From: Stutzerimonas stutzeri KOS6
GTDB taxonomy: Bacteria > Pseudomonadota > Gammaproteobacteria > Pseudomonadales > Pseudomonadaceae
Reading direction: 5' to 3'
Length of the DNA: 52,691 nt
Assembly: GCF_000307775.2 (NCBI RefSeq)
Contig: NZ_KK020676.1
Coordinates: forward strand, 424,224-476,914
Shown here: in pieces, positions 28,949 through 38,279 of the stretch
Layout: every line of letters starts with the position of its first letter
Position numbering within the stretch: the first letter of the stretch is position 1
Made by a program: the position numbers and the translations under genes
Notes under the pieces: generated by a model
Told to the model about the DNA's origin: nothing
Database searches by the model: none
The model's input: only the letters and a program-made list of their open reading frames with translations

Positions 28949-28993
28949 TTCGGACCCGGCGCCTGCGCGCCGGACCTGCAAGGGGATAACAAG

Positions 28994-29599
28994 ATGAACA
29001 AACGGAATCTGGTGGTGCTGGGCCTGACACTGTTGCTGAGCGCCTGTGGTTTCCAGCTGCGCGGTACCGGCGACGCGGAGTTCGGCCTCGAGGAGATCGA
29101 TCTGCAAGCCCGCAACAGCTACGGCGAGACGGTGCAACAACTCGAGAACCTGCTGCAGAGCAACGGCGTCCGGGTTCACCCGGGTGCCCGCTACAGCCTC
29201 AACCTGGTCCGCGAGCAAACCCGCCAGCGCACCGCCAGCTACACCAGCTCGGCACGCAGCGCCGAGTACGAGCTGACCAGTACCCTGGACTACGAATTCC
29301 GCGGCCCGCAGAACCTGGTGCTGCTGGAGGGCAATATCGAGGTGCAGAAGGTGTATGTGCACGACAGCAACAACCTGATCGGCTCGTCCCAGGAAGGCGA
29401 TCAGCTACGTCAGGAGATGCGCCGCGAGCTGCTGCAACAGCTGGCCCTGCGCATCCAGCGCATCACGCCGTCGCAGCTCGACCGCCTGCAGCAGGAGGCC
29501 GAAGCCAAGGCACAGGCCGAAGCCGAAGCGCTGGAGGCCGCACGTCGCGCCCGCGATGCGCAACCGCAGCAGTCACCCATTCAGCTGCCCATCCAGTGA
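28994..29599 (+). CDS. lptE: LPS-assembly lipoprotein LptE
   Basis: This 201-aa outer-membrane lipoprotein plugs LptD and helps insert lipopolysaccharide. The signal peptide ends in the lipobox [14 protein letters not shown], with the lipidated Cys near residue 18. The C-terminal 40 residues are a charged, Ala/Glu-rich helix, then a Gln/Pro tail. AAGGGGATAACAAG precedes the ATG. It follows leuS by 45 bp and precedes holA, the usual leuS-lptE-holA order. Confidence 0.95.
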   Translation: MNKRNLVVLGLTLLLSACGFQLRGTGDAEFGLEEIDLQARNSYGETVQQLENLLQSNGVRVHPGARYSLNLVREQTRQRTASYTSSARSAEYELTSTLDYEFRGPQNLVLLEGNIEVQKVYVHDSNNLIGSSQEGDQLRQEMRRELLQQLALRIQRITPSQLDRLQQEAEAKAQAEAEALEAARRARDAQPQQSPIQLPIQ

Positions 29600-29636
29600 C
29601 CGGCACGGGGGCAGCGATGCCCCCGTCGTTCTGCCC

Positions 29637-30665
29637 ATGAAGCTCTCCCCCGCCCAACTCGGCAAGCACCTCAAAGGCCCGCTGGCGCCCGTCTACGTCG
29701 TCAGTGGTGACGAGCACCTGCTGTGCCAAGAGGCCTGTGACGCGATCCGCGCCGCAACGCGTGCGCAGGGCTTCAGCGAGCGTCAGGTTTTCCATGTGGA
29801 AACCGGTTTCGACTGGAGTCAGCTGATCGAGGCCGGGGCAAGCCTTTCGCTGTTCGCCGAGAAGCGCCTGCTCGAGCTGCGTATCCCAAACGGCAAGCCG
29901 GGCGACAAGGGCGCGGCGGCGTTGCTGGAGTACCTGGCCCGCCCGGCGCAGGACACGCTACTGCTGATCAGTCTGCCCAAGCTCGACGGCAACACGCAGA
30001 AAACCAAATGGGCCAAGGCGCTGAGCGAAGGCCAGGACGTGCAATTCCTGCAGATCTGGCCGGTGGACGCGGCACAGCTGCCGCAATGGATTCGCCAGCG
30101 CCTTGCCCAGGCCGGACTGTCCGCCGATCAGGAAGCCGTCGAACTGATCGCCGCCAGGGTCGAGGGCAATCTGCTGGCTGCCGCCCAGGAAATCGAGAAG
30201 CTCAAGCTGTTGGCCGATGCCGGCCAGGTCAGCGCGGACACCGTGCAGGCGGCCGTCGCCGACAGCGCCCGCTACGATGTCTTCGGCCTGATCGACGCCG
30301 CCCTCCACGGCCAGGCCGCCCACGCCCTGCATATGCTCGAAGGCCTGCGCGGCGAAGGGGTCGAGGCGCCAGTGATCCTCTGGGCGCTGGCGCGCGAGCT
30401 GCGCCTGCTGGCCAACATCGCCCAGCAGTACGCCCAGGGCGTGCCACTCGAACGCGCCTTCAGCCAGGCCCGCCCGCCAGTCTGGGACAAGCGCCGGCCG
30501 CTGGTTTCCAAAGCGTTGCAACGTCACAGCGCAGCCGGCTGGAATCAGTTGCTGATGGATGCCCAGCGCATCGACGAGCAGATCAAGGGGCAGGCCGAGG
30601 GCGATCCGTGGATCGGCCTGGCCGATATCTGCCTGCAACTGAGCGGGCGACGCATCGGGACCTAG
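29637..30665 (+). CDS. holA: DNA polymerase III delta subunit
   Basis: This 342-aa clamp-loader subunit opens the beta sliding clamp. The N-terminal VYVVSGDEHLLCQEACDAIR and the internal AARVEGNLLAAAQEIEKLKL are typical. The C-terminal collar segment contains RELRLLANIAQQYAQG and LQRHSAAGWNQLLMDAQRID. The start at 29637 follows lptE by 37 bp. The annotation rests on these motifs and on its position. Confidence 0.95.
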   Translation: MKLSPAQLGKHLKGPLAPVYVVSGDEHLLCQEACDAIRAATRAQGFSERQVFHVETGFDWSQLIEAGASLSLFAEKRLLELRIPNGKPGDKGAAALLEYLARPAQDTLLLISLPKLDGNTQKTKWAKALSEGQDVQFLQIWPVDAAQLPQWIRQRLAQAGLSADQEAVELIAARVEGNLLAAAQEIEKLKLLADAGQVSADTVQAAVADSARYDVFGLIDAALHGQAAHALHMLEGLRGEGVEAPVILWALARELRLLANIAQQYAQGVPLERAFSQARPPVWDKRRPLVSKALQRHSAAGWNQLLMDAQRIDEQIKGQAEGDPWIGLADICLQLSGRRIGT

Positions 30666-30681
30666 CCACACCGGCTACATT

Positions 30682-30708
30682 TGTGGGAGGCCCGCCCTCG
30701 GGGCGATC
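30682..30708 (+). repeat. REP-like palindromic element
   Basis: TGTGGGAGGCCCGCCCTCGG begins 17 bp after holA. A close relative (GCGGGAGGCCCGCCCTCGG) lies at 52402-52420, and inverted relatives at 52354-52376 and near 52658-52680. The GAGG-CCCGC-CCTC core can fold. This is the dispersed, intergenic REP type of Pseudomonas-like genomes. Confidence 0.65.
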
Positions 30709-30861
30709 GCAGGCCGCAGGACGGCCAAGGCGCGAAGCTTGCCGCTCCCAAGAGCATCAGCCGCAGAATCCGGATTCAAGCGTTACGGCCGTATCTGGAC
30801 ATTTCTTGCACAAGCCCTATGATGCCCTCGCCCGAACACGGGCCAGCAGGAGGGAAAGCAG

Positions 30862-31020
30862 ATGAGTACACGCAAGAAACGGCCGAACAAGGCCAAGACC
30901 CTGGTCGCGCAACCGCTGTTCCGCCTCCGCCAGGAAACGCCGAAGAAAGGCAAAGGCAGCTACCGCCGTGAAGCCTCCCAGTCCACCAACTGGGAGGCTT
31001 CGGTCCTTCTGGCGGGCTGA
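30862..31020 (+). CDS. arfA: Alternative ribosome-rescue factor ArfA
   Basis: This 52-aa basic protein matches ArfA as I recall it from E. coli: PLFRLRQ, then KKGKGSYRREA and NWEAS. ArfA recruits release factor 2 to ribosomes stalled on mRNAs lacking a stop codon. AGGAGG lies eight bases before the ATG at 30862. The last third of the gene is built on a perfect 13-bp hairpin (30970-31001). In E. coli a similar hairpin makes the mRNA end before the stop codon, so trans-translation normally destroys the product and ArfA appears only when tmRNA is limiting. The same control is likely here. It lies between holA and the SltB-like gene. Confidence 0.9.
   Translation: MSTRKKRPNKAKTLVAQPLFRLRQETPKKGKGSYRREASQSTNWEASVLLAG
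30970..31001 (+). promoter_or_regulatory. Hairpin inside arfA (processing/termination element)
   Basis: GAAGCCTCCCAGT (30970-30982) pairs perfectly with ACTGGGAGGCTTC (30989-31001) around a CCACCA loop, so the stem is 13 bp. It encodes residues about 37-47 of ArfA, upstream of the stop codon. Only a weak pyrimidine run (GGTCCTTCT) follows, so RNase III cleavage fits at least as well as intrinsic termination. Confidence 0.8.
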
Positions 31021-31082
31021 AAAGCCAAGTCGCCGAAAGCGTGATAATGTCTGCGGCCGACGACACGTTTCGAGAGTGGTGC

Positions 31083-32381
31083 ATGTATTACACCTTCGTC
31101 CCCGTTCTGCTGCTGCGCACCCTGGTCGCCGCTTCGGCGATGAGCCTGGTGGTCGCCTGCGCGGCCGAACCCCTGGCGCAGTCCAGCCTGCTCAGCAATG
31201 CCTCCGCCCCTGCCGGCCCGCGTAGCGATAACGCCGTCGTCGACGTTCGCGCGCAATCCACTCACCTCAGTTTCAGCCAGTGGCGCGAGCAGTTTCGCGC
31301 CGAGGCCCTGGCGGCCGGCATTTCCGCCGCCACCTTCGACCAGGCCTTTGCCGGCGTGCAGCCCGACCCCTCGGTGATCGAGGCCGACCGCAGCCAGCCG
31401 GAGTTCACACGTCCCGTATGGCAGTATCTGGAAGGCGCCATCTCGCCACAGCGCGTGCGCAGTGGTCGCCGCTTGCTGAGCGAGCATGCCGCCACACTGG
31501 ATCAGATCGAGGCCCGCTACGGCGTCGATCGGGAAACACTGGTCGCCGTATGGGGGCTGGAAAGCAGCTTTGGCCAGATCATGGGGGACAAGTCGGTCAT
31601 CCGTTCGCTGGCCACCCTAGCCCATGAAGGTCGCCGTCCGGCCTTCGCCAAAAGCCAGCTGATCGCCGCGCTGGAGATTCTGCAGCATGGCGACGTGTCG
31701 CCACAGCAGATGCGTGGTTCCTGGGCCGGAGCCATGGGCCAGACTCAATTCATCCCGACCACCTACAACACCCATGCCGTGGATTTCGATGACGACGGCA
31801 AACGTGACATCTGGAACAGCTCGGCTGACGCGCTGGCATCGGCAGCGCATTACCTGCAGGCATCCGGCTGGCAACAGGATCAGCCCTGGGGTTTCGAAGT
31901 GCAGCTGCCCGAGGGCTTCGATTACGCCCTGGCCGACAGCGCGATACGCAAACCGCTGGTCGAGTGGCGGCGGCTGGGCCTCGGCGGCATTCCCAGGGAC
32001 CGGGACGAAGCCAGCGCCAGCCTGCTGCTACCGGCCGGACATCGCGGCCCGGCCTTCCTGGTCATGGACAACTTCCGCGCCACCCTGCGCTACAACAATT
32101 CCTCGGCCTATGCGCTGGCTATCGGCCTGCTGGCAGAGAGCTTCCAGGGCCAGGGCCGGATCAGTGGCAGCTGGCCACGTGGCGAGCAGCCGCTCAGCCG
32201 TTCCGAACGCCTGGAACTGCAGGAGCGCCTGGTCGAACAGGGCTTCGATCCGGGCATGCCGGACGGCATCATCGGTGCCAACACCCGCAAGGCGATCCGG
32301 GGCTTCCAGCAGCGCCTAGGCTGGCCGGCCGACGGGCACCCGACCCAGGAGCTGCTCGGCCGGCTGCGCGCCCAGCCTTGA
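31083..32381 (+). CDS. Lytic murein transglycosylase with peptidoglycan-binding domain (SltB3-like)
   Basis: This 432-aa predicted lipoprotein (lipobox VVACAAEP, Cys26) cleaves glycan strands with 1,6-anhydro product formation. The MltB/Slt35-type catalytic domain contains the acid Glu160 in VAVWGLESSFGQIMG. It also contains SWAGAMGQTQFIPTTYNTHA and DDDGKRDIWNSSADALASAA. A C-terminal PG_binding_1 domain (about 375-430) contains GIIGANTRKAIRGFQ. The frame opens at a GTG at 31041, but the ATG at 31083 places the signal peptide properly; its ribosome binding site is weak. P. aeruginosa SltB3 has this same architecture. Confidence 0.9.
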   Translation: MYYTFVPVLLLRTLVAASAMSLVVACAAEPLAQSSLLSNASAPAGPRSDNAVVDVRAQSTHLSFSQWREQFRAEALAAGISAATFDQAFAGVQPDPSVIEADRSQPEFTRPVWQYLEGAISPQRVRSGRRLLSEHAATLDQIEARYGVDRETLVAVWGLESSFGQIMGDKSVIRSLATLAHEGRRPAFAKSQLIAALEILQHGDVSPQQMRGSWAGAMGQTQFIPTTYNTHAVDFDDDGKRDIWNSSADALASAAHYLQASGWQQDQPWGFEVQLPEGFDYALADSAIRKPLVEWRRLGLGGIPRDRDEASASLLLPAGHRGPAFLVMDNFRATLRYNNSSAYALAIGLLAESFQGQGRISGSWPRGEQPLSRSERLELQERLVEQGFDPGMPDGIIGANTRKAIRGFQQRLGWPADGHPTQELLGRLRAQP

Positions 32382-32445
32382 GCGGGTGACTCCGGCTGCA
32401 GCGTGCTCACCCGACCCAGGGCCCGATGGCCTGATGCAGAAACAG

Positions 32446-32477
32446 AAAAGCCCCGGCAAGCATGGCCGGGGCTTTTT
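32446..32477. terminator. Bidirectional intrinsic terminator
   Basis: AAAAGCCCCGGC (32446-32457) pairs with GCCGGGGCTTTT (32465-32476) around a 7-nt loop. T-runs follow on both strands. It sits between the plus-strand transglycosylase gene and the convergent 114-aa minus-strand gene and can serve both. Confidence 0.9.
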
Positions 32478-32505
32478 CGTTTTCAGCGAGAACAGCCAAA
32501 GCACA

Positions 32506-32850
32506 TCAGTGCTTAACGGCAACCTCGTAGAGGTAGTCCGGGAGCGGATCGATGACGACCTGCTGTCCCTGGTAATGCGCCTGCACCGACTCGCGCGGTA
32601 CCACACCATGCGGCACGCGCTGGTCGCCACCGAGACGCTGGCGCGCGCGGTAGTCGATCACGCAGCCATCCGCTTCGACCCAGAAGTGCGGCGATAGCAC
32701 CTTACCGTCCAGCTCAACCTGCCCCAGCATCGCGCGGTATGGAATGTGCTGCCTGGCCAGACGCGTCACCACCAGACGGCTCATCGCATCGCATTCGACC
32801 TTCGCGGCGTCCAGATCGTCAAGCAGGCTCTTTAACTGGGGTTCGTTCAT
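32506..32850 (-). CDS. Conserved-looking protein of unknown function, 114 aa
   Basis: The protein is MNEPQLKSLLDDLDAAKVEC followed by a helical stretch and a strand-rich half. I do not recognise a named family. The series Cys20, then His in SPHFWVEADGCVIDYRAR and the following Asp, separated by short strands, resembles the Cys-His-Asp order of transglutaminase-like folds. That is only a weak pattern. There is no signal peptide. The ATG at 32850 is preferred over the frame's opening at 32904. It is a single minus-strand gene followed by the terminator at 32446-32477. Confidence 0.7.
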   Translation of the reverse strand: MNEPQLKSLLDDLDAAKVECDAMSRLVVTRLARQHIPYRAMLGQVELDGKVLSPHFWVEADGCVIDYRARQRLGGDQRVPHGVVPRESVQAHYQGQQVVIDPLPDYLYEVAVKH

Positions 32851-33075
32851 CTGCTGTGGCCCTCGGTTGGCCTCGTGGTGTAAACGAGCGCCACTATAGA
32901 CCAAAGTCTAATGCGGTGAAATGCCGCAATTTCCCTGCCAACCGCATCGCGACAACCGGAAACCCCGATGGCAGACGGCAACTGCAGAACCGTAGCAGGC
33001 CCTGAACGAACAAAACCGCGCAAACAACCGAGTTGCCGCGCGGTCATGACTGCCGCTTCGAAGGGAGCCTTCGGA

Positions 33076-34053
33076 CTAGTCCTGCCTGGCTCCATGCGCC
33101 TGCTGATCGGCGTGGTACGACGAGCGTACCAGCGGACCCGAGGCGATATTCTTGAAGCCCATTTTCATCCCCTCTTCGGCAAACCAGGCGAAGGTATCGG
33201 GATGGACGAAGCGCTGCACCGGCAGGTGGCTGCGCGACGGTTGCAGGTACTGCCCGAGGGTGAGCATGTCGATGTCGTGCTCGCGCATGCGATGCATGAC
33301 CTCGATGACCTCCTCGTCGGTTTCACCCAATCCAAGCATCAGTCCCGACTTGGTCGGTACGCCCGGGACGCGCTGCTTGAACTTCTCAAGCAGGTCGAGC
33401 GACCACTCGAAATCCGACCCCGGACGCGACGACTTGTACAAACGCGGAACCGTTTCCAGGTTGTGGTTGAACACATCCGGCGGCTCGCTGGCGGTAATCT
33501 CCAGCGCGATATCCATGCGTCCGCGATAGTCCGGCACCAGGGTTTCCAGCTGGATGGACGGCGACAGCTTGCGGATCTCGCGCAGGCAATCGGCGAAATG
33601 CTGGGCACCGCCGTCGCGCAGATCGTCGCGGTCCACCGAGGTGATCACCACGTATTTCAAGCGCATGTCGGCGATCGCCTGGGCCAGGTTCTTCGGCTCG
33701 TCAGGGTCCAGCGCATTGGGGCGGCCATGACCGACGTCGCAGAACGGGCAGCGACGGGTACAGATGTCGCCCATGATCATGAACGTGGCGGTCCCGCTGG
33801 AGAAGCACTCGCCCAGGTTCGGGCAGGAGGCTTCTTCGCAGACACTGTGCAGCTTGTGCTTGCGCAGTGTTTGCTTGATCTGATCGACCTCGGGCGAAAC
33901 CGGAATACGCACGCGAATCCAGTCAGGCTTCTTCGGCAGTTCTTCAGTGGGGATGATCTTCACCGGAATCCGCGCAACCTTCTCGGCACCGCGCAGCTTG
34001 ACACCAGCCTCGACCTTGGCCGGGCGCTTGCCTGCCGTTTCTACACTACTCAT
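33076..34053 (-). CDS. lipA: Lipoyl synthase
   Basis: This 325-aa radical-SAM enzyme inserts two sulfurs into octanoylated E2/GcvH domains. The auxiliary cluster motif [12 protein letters not shown] and the SAM cluster motif [15 protein letters not shown] are both intact. The C-terminal RSSYHAD carries the conserved serine ligand. Its start overlaps the lipB stop region by 8 bp. It is the last gene of the long minus-strand run. Confidence 0.98.
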   Translation of the reverse strand: MSSVETAGKRPAKVEAGVKLRGAEKVARIPVKIIPTEELPKKPDWIRVRIPVSPEVDQIKQTLRKHKLHSVCEEASCPNLGECFSSGTATFMIMGDICTRRCPFCDVGHGRPNALDPDEPKNLAQAIADMRLKYVVITSVDRDDLRDGGAQHFADCLREIRKLSPSIQLETLVPDYRGRMDIALEITASEPPDVFNHNLETVPRLYKSSRPGSDFEWSLDLLEKFKQRVPGVPTKSGLMLGLGETDEEVIEVMHRMREHDIDMLTLGQYLQPSRSHLPVQRFVHPDTFAWFAEEGMKMGFKNIASGPLVRSSYHADQQAHGARQD

Positions 34054-34702
34054 ATGCTTCGATTCCGCCCGCGAGGGTCTTCTGTTGCGTGTAGCCGAGC
34101 TGCCGGACCAGTTGCTCGCGCAGCTTCTCGGCCACGTCGGAAATGTCGATCGGCCCGATCAAGTCACGCAATTGGGTCATTGGCAACCCTGCGTAACCGC
34201 AGGGATTGATGCGCCGGAAAGGCTCGAGGTCCATGTCCACGTTCAGCGCCAGGCCGTGGAAAGACCGGCCATTGCGAATGCGCAGGCCCAGGGATGCGAT
34301 CTTCGCACCGCTGACGTAAACACCCGGTGCATCCGGCTTGGCTATCGCCGTAACACCGTAACTGGCCAGCAGCTCTACCAGGCTGTTCTCGATACGGCTC
34401 ACCAGTTCGCGCACACCGATCCCGAGCCGGCGCACGTCAAGCAGCAGGTAGCCGACGAGCTGGCCTGGCCCGTGATAGGTCACCTGGCCTCCTCGATCGA
34501 CCTGCACCACCGGAATCTCGCCGGGAAACAGCAGATGCTCGGCCTTGCCGGCCTGGCCCTGGGTGAAAACGGGAGGATGCTGAAGCAACCAGATCTCGTC
34601 CGCGCTGTCGGGGCCGCGCTTATTGGTGAAATGCTGCATGGCCTGCCAGGCAGTTCGGTACTCGAGCAGACCGAGGTCACGCACGCCCACATCGTGGGTC
34701 AT
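34046..34702 (-). CDS. lipB: Octanoyl-[acyl carrier protein] transferase
   Basis: This 218-aa enzyme moves octanoate from ACP to lipoyl domains, supplying Lip[20 protein letters not shown] and the catalytic Lys region [17 protein letters not shown] are clear; Cys is in [16 protein letters not shown] chose the ATG at 34702, which overlaps the ybeD stop codon (TGATG); a GTG one codon upstream (34705) is possible. Confidence 0.97.
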   Translation of the reverse strand: MTHDVGVRDLGLLEYRTAWQAMQHFTNKRGPDSADEIWLLQHPPVFTQGQAGKAEHLLFPGEIPVVQVDRGGQVTYHGPGQLVGYLLLDVRRLGIGVRELVSRIENSLVELLASYGVTAIAKPDAPGVYVSGAKIASLGLRIRNGRSFHGLALNVDMDLEPFRRINPCGYAGLPMTQLRDLIGPIDISDVAEKLREQLVRQLGYTQQKTLAGGIEAYE

Positions 34703-34986
34703 CACAGCACCATGTGAACACGGCCGGTGGCCCGCAGATCGACATGAATGGCCTGCAGTTGCTCGACACCGGTAGCCGTGATCAGCACCTGCAGCGAAAG
34801 GAAACGGCCATTTCGGCTGTCGCGGGTGACAACAGTGGTTTCGTCGAAATCCGGCGCATGGCGCTGGATGACCTCAATCACCACTTCGCGAAAGTCCTCG
34901 CCGGCGTCGCCGATCACCTTGATCGGGTAGCGCTCACAGGGAAAATCGATCTTGGGTGCAGCTATATCGTCTTGGCTATCGGTCAT
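34702..34986 (-). CDS. ybeD: YbeD/DUF493 family protein
   Basis: This 94-aa protein carries the DUF493 pattern [20 protein letters not shown], then [19 protein letters not shown]. It has a small ACT-like ferredoxin fold in known structures, and its function is unsettled. It lies between dacC and lipB, as ybeD lies between dacA and lipB in E. coli. Its stop codon overlaps the lipB start. Confidence 0.93.
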   Translation of the reverse strand: MTDSQDDIAAPKIDFPCERYPIKVIGDAGEDFREVVIEVIQRHAPDFDETTVVTRDSRNGRFLSLQVLITATGVEQLQAIHVDLRATGRVHMVL

Positions 34987-35051
34987 GGCGTAACAGGCTC
35001 GTGACCCGCACGTGCGCCGCGGCGGGATCAGCCGGGCGCACTCGAGCGTGG

Positions 35052-36209
35052 TCAGTTGAACAGGCTGAAGAAGAACAGGCGAATGCTATCCCAAAAACGG
35101 CGGAACAGCCCACCCTCTTCTACGGTTTCCAGCGCAATCAGATCAGTGCTGCGGACCACCTTGTCGTCCAGCTTGACCTCCACCTTGCCTATCACGTCGC
35201 CCTGCTGGACCGGCGCGGTCAGCGTGCCGGTGAAGCTCATGACCGCTTGCAGTTTTTCCGCCTGGCCACGCGGCAGAGTCATGGTCAGATCCTCTGCCAG
35301 ACCGGCTTTGATCTTGTCCTGCTGCCCTTTCCAGACCTGCGCCTGCGCCAGTTCGGCCCCCTTCTCATAGAAGGTGCGGGTTTCGAAGAAGCGGAATCCG
35401 TAGGTCAGCAGCTTCTGAGTCTCGGCAGCACGAGCCTGCTCGCTGCTGGTGCCGAATACCACCGAGATCAGGCGCATGTTGTCACGCACCGCGGAAGCCA
35501 CCAGGCAGTAGCCAGCCTCTTCGGTATGCCCGGTCTTCAGGCCGTCGACGGTCTTGTCGCGCCACAACAGCAGATTGCGGTTGGGCTGCTTGATGTTGTT
35601 CCAGAAGAATTCCTTTTGCGCATAGATCGCATAGTGCGCCGGGTCCTCGTGGATGATCGCGCGGGCCAGCTTGCCCATGTCGTTGGCCGATGAGTAGTGG
35701 TCCGGATCCGGCAGGCCGGTGGCATTGACGAAGTGGCTGTTGGTCATGCCCAGACGCTGAGCGGTGCTGTTCATCAGGTCGGCAAACGCTTCCTCGCTAC
35801 CGGCGATGTACTCGGCCATCGCCACGCTGGCATCGTTGCCCGACTGGATGATGATGCCGTGCAGCAGGTCGTCCACCGAAACCTGGGTATTGACCTGAAT
35901 GAACATGCGCGAACCGCCAGTACGCCAGGCCTTCTCGCTTACCGTGACCATGTCAGCGTCACTGATCTGGCCTTTCTTGATCTCCAGCGTGGCGATGTAG
36001 GCGGTCATCAGTTTGGTCAGGCTGGCCGGTGGCAGGCGCTCGTCGCCATTGTGCTCGACCAGCACCTCACCACTGGCGGCGTCCATCAGCATGTAGGACT
36101 TGGCAGCCAGCTGCGGAGCCGACGGCAGCATTTGGGCCGCCCAGACGGTCGGAGCGACCGCCAGCAGAGTCAGTACCATGAAGCGTTGCACGAGGCTGGT
36201 GATGTTCAT
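35052..36209 (-). CDS. dacC: D-alanyl-D-alanine carboxypeptidase (PBP5/6 family)
   Basis: This 385-aa periplasmic enzyme trims the terminal D-Ala of peptidoglycan stem peptides. A signal peptide ends at TVWAAQ (about residue 25). The active-site motifs are SLTK (Ser63, Lys66), SGN in [16 protein letters not shown], and KTG in [14 protein letters not shown]. The C-terminal domain and the amphipathic anchor helix ([14 protein letters not shown]) are present. The ATG at 36209 was chosen for its signal peptide; the frame is open to 36260. It follows rlpA by 47 bp. Confidence 0.95.
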   Translation of the reverse strand: MNITSLVQRFMVLTLLAVAPTVWAAQMLPSAPQLAAKSYMLMDAASGEVLVEHNGDERLPPASLTKLMTAYIATLEIKKGQISDADMVTVSEKAWRTGGSRMFIQVNTQVSVDDLLHGIIIQSGNDASVAMAEYIAGSEEAFADLMNSTAQRLGMTNSHFVNATGLPDPDHYSSANDMGKLARAIIHEDPAHYAIYAQKEFFWNNIKQPNRNLLLWRDKTVDGLKTGHTEEAGYCLVASAVRDNMRLISVVFGTSSEQARAAETQKLLTYGFRFFETRTFYEKGAELAQAQVWKGQQDKIKAGLAEDLTMTLPRGQAEKLQAVMSFTGTLTAPVQQGDVIGKVEVKLDDKVVRSTDLIALETVEEGGLFRRFWDSIRLFFFSLFN

Positions 36210-36256
36210 CCGAATCCCAATTAAGTCAGGTAAAACAAAGCAAGAATTGCAAACGG

Positions 36257-37252
36257 TCAATCGGCAGAAACCCGCCGCGGCTGTCCGAGATTGGCCAGGC
36301 GAACGCTCTGCTCGAGCTGCGTGGCCTCATCTGGCGTGTCGATAGGTCCCAAGCGCACCCGATGCAGGGTCTGCTGGTTGTGTACCACCGAGCTGATGAA
36401 TACCGGTGCGGACACTACACCACTCAGCTTGTCCTTGAGCAGCTGCGCTGCATCCGGATTGGCGAAGGCGCCCACCTGGAGAAACAGGCCACCCGCTGCG
36501 GACGAAGCGTCCTTTCCTGCATCGACCTCCAGCGGCACCGTGACCGCAGCGTGCTGCCGAGGCGGTGGCGTGTACTGCTCGATCGGTTGGGCGATGGTGC
36601 CGGACGGCGGCTTGGCAGCGGCCATCTGCGGCTGCGCCATCATCGTCGGCACCGGCCGACCCTGATCGGCCCACCACTGCTGCGGATCGATCCCCTCGAC
36701 CTTCACCCTGGCGGTGCCGCTATCGGCGTAGCCGAGCTTTTTCGCGGCCGCAAAGGACAGGTCGATGATCCTGTCCGAGTAGAACGGACCACGGTCGTTG
36801 ACCCGCAATGTCACGCTGCGCCCGTTGTCCAGGTTGGTCACCTTGACATACGTGGGCAGCGGCAAGGTCTTGTGCGCCGCACTCATGCCGTACAGATCGT
36901 ACTTCTCGCCATTGGCCGTGGGCTGCCCATGGAACTTGGTGCCGTACCAGGACGCGGTACCCGTCGCCGAGTAGCGGCGACCGTCGCTGATAGGGAAGTA
37001 GGTCTTGCCCAGCACTGTATAGGGATTGGCCTTGACAGGCCCGTAATGGGGCATCGGAACGGCATCGGGAATCTGCGAAACGTCGACGTCCCACCAGGGC
37101 GCGCCGTCCTTGTGCGGACGGCTGTAGTCGCCCGGCCCGCTGATGCCGCTGCTCTTGCCGGGCATGCCGCTGGGCGCAGGCGTGGATGAACAGCTTGCCA
37201 GCAGCACAGCAGTCACGGTCAGGCCGAGCAGCCTGCTCCAGAGAAGGTTCAT
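36257..37252 (-). CDS. rlpA: Septal ring lytic transglycosylase RlpA
   Basis: This 331-aa outer-membrane lipoprotein (lipobox LLASCSSTPAP, Cys21) cuts denuded glycan. The double-psi beta-barrel domain runs about 97-195, with TGTASWYGTKFHGQPTANGE and LRVNDRGPFYSDRIIDLS. The last 80 residues form a SPOR domain that binds glycan stripped of peptides. The start overlaps the mltB-like stop codon by 4 bp. RlpA in P. aeruginosa has the same domains and neighbours. Confidence 0.95.
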   Translation of the reverse strand: MNLLWSRLLGLTVTAVLLASCSSTPAPSGMPGKSSGISGPGDYSRPHKDGAPWWDVDVSQIPDAVPMPHYGPVKANPYTVLGKTYFPISDGRRYSATGTASWYGTKFHGQPTANGEKYDLYGMSAAHKTLPLPTYVKVTNLDNGRSVTLRVNDRGPFYSDRIIDLSFAAAKKLGYADSGTARVKVEGIDPQQWWADQGRPVPTMMAQPQMAAAKPPSGTIAQPIEQYTPPPRQHAAVTVPLEVDAGKDASSAAGGLFLQVGAFANPDAAQLLKDKLSGVVSAPVFISSVVHNQQTLHRVRLGPIDTPDEATQLEQSVRLANLGQPRRVSAD

Positions 37253-38274
37253 TGTTCGCGTTCGCCCCGCGCTTCGGCCAGCAACTGGGACAGCTGATGC
37301 ACGGCCATGGCGTACATCACGCTGCGGTTATAGCGGGTGATGACATAGAAGTTCGGCAGACCCACCCAGTATTCGTCGCCCTCGGCGCCGTCCAGCCGGA
37401 AGGCGGTCACGGCCGTCTCGTCAGCCACGGCCGGGTTGAACGACCAACCCAGACTGCGCATCTCGCCCGCGTTCTTCTGCGACTCGAGCCCGACGGTGAG
37501 TCCTTCTTCGTGGCGTTCGCCCGATACCTCGGCGCGGGCCACGACGGACCCGTTGGCGGTCCAGCCATGCTGTTTGAAGTAACTGGCGGCACTGCCGATG
37601 GCGTCGGCCGGATTGTTCCAGATATTGATATGGCCATCACCGTCGAAGTCCACGGCATATGCGCGGAAACTGCTCGGCATGAACTGCGGCAAGCCCATGG
37701 CGCCAGCATAGGAACCCTTCAGCGACAGCGGATCGACCTGCTCCTCCCGGGCCAGCAGCAGAAACTCCTTGAGCTGCTGACGGAAGAAAGGCTGTCGCGG
37801 CGGATAGTCGAAGCCCAGGGTCGAAAGCGCATCGATGACCCGGTGGCTGCCGGTGTTGCGCCCATAGAAGGTTTCCACGCCGATGATCGCCACGATGACT
37901 TCCGCCGGCACGCCGTATTCGGCCTCGGCACGCGACAACGTCTCTTCATTCTGCCGCCAGAAGTCGACGCCCTGGGCGATACGCGACTCGGTGAGGAAGA
38001 TCGGCCGGTACTCCTTCCACGGCTTGACCCGCTCGGCCGGACGCGAAATGGCGTCGAGGATCGCCTGCTTGCGTTCGGCCTGGGCGAACAGATCGTGCAA
38101 CTGTTCGCTGACGAACCCATAGTCACGGGTCATCTCCGCGATGAACTCGTCCACGTTCGGACCGACGTAATCCGCGGCCTGCAGCGGCAGACTACCGAGC
38201 ACAGCGCCGGCCAAGCCCACGCCCCCGAGCATCCGTGCCACCCAGCCACGCCGTAATGAAATCAACAAATTCAC
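37249..38274 (-). CDS. mltB: Membrane-bound lytic murein transglycosylase B (SltB1/MltB-like)
   Basis: This periplasmic enzyme of about 341 aa cleaves glycan strands. The catalytic Glu lies in VAIIGVETFYGRNTGSHRV. It also has GSYAGAMGLPQFMPSSFRAY and DGDGHINIWNNPADAIGSAA. The signal sequence has an arginine-rich start and ends SLPLQAADYV. The start is uncertain: a GTG at 38274 or TTG codons at 38268/38265 fit best, 6-15 bp after the rodA stop. The frame stays open into rodA as far as 38796, but that is overlap only. It lacks the lipobox of E. coli MltB, so it is probably soluble. Confidence 0.92.
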   Translation of the reverse strand: MNLLISLRRGWVARMLGGVGLAGAVLGSLPLQAADYVGPNVDEFIAEMTRDYGFVSEQLHDLFAQAERKQAILDAISRPAERVKPWKEYRPIFLTESRIAQGVDFWRQNEETLSRAEAEYGVPAEVIVAIIGVETFYGRNTGSHRVIDALSTLGFDYPPRQPFFRQQLKEFLLLAREEQVDPLSLKGSYAGAMGLPQFMPSSFRAYAVDFDGDGHINIWNNPADAIGSAASYFKQHGWTANGSVVARAEVSGERHEEGLTVGLESQKNAGEMRSLGWSFNPAVADETAVTAFRLDGAEGDEYWVGLPNFYVITRYNRSVMYAMAVHQLSQLLAEARGEREQ

Positions 38275-38279
38275 TCTCG

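Noticed and set aside
30681..30971. 96-codon plus-strand frame after holA
   Set aside because: It runs through the REP element and overlaps arfA in another frame; arfA has the motifs and the ribosome binding site.
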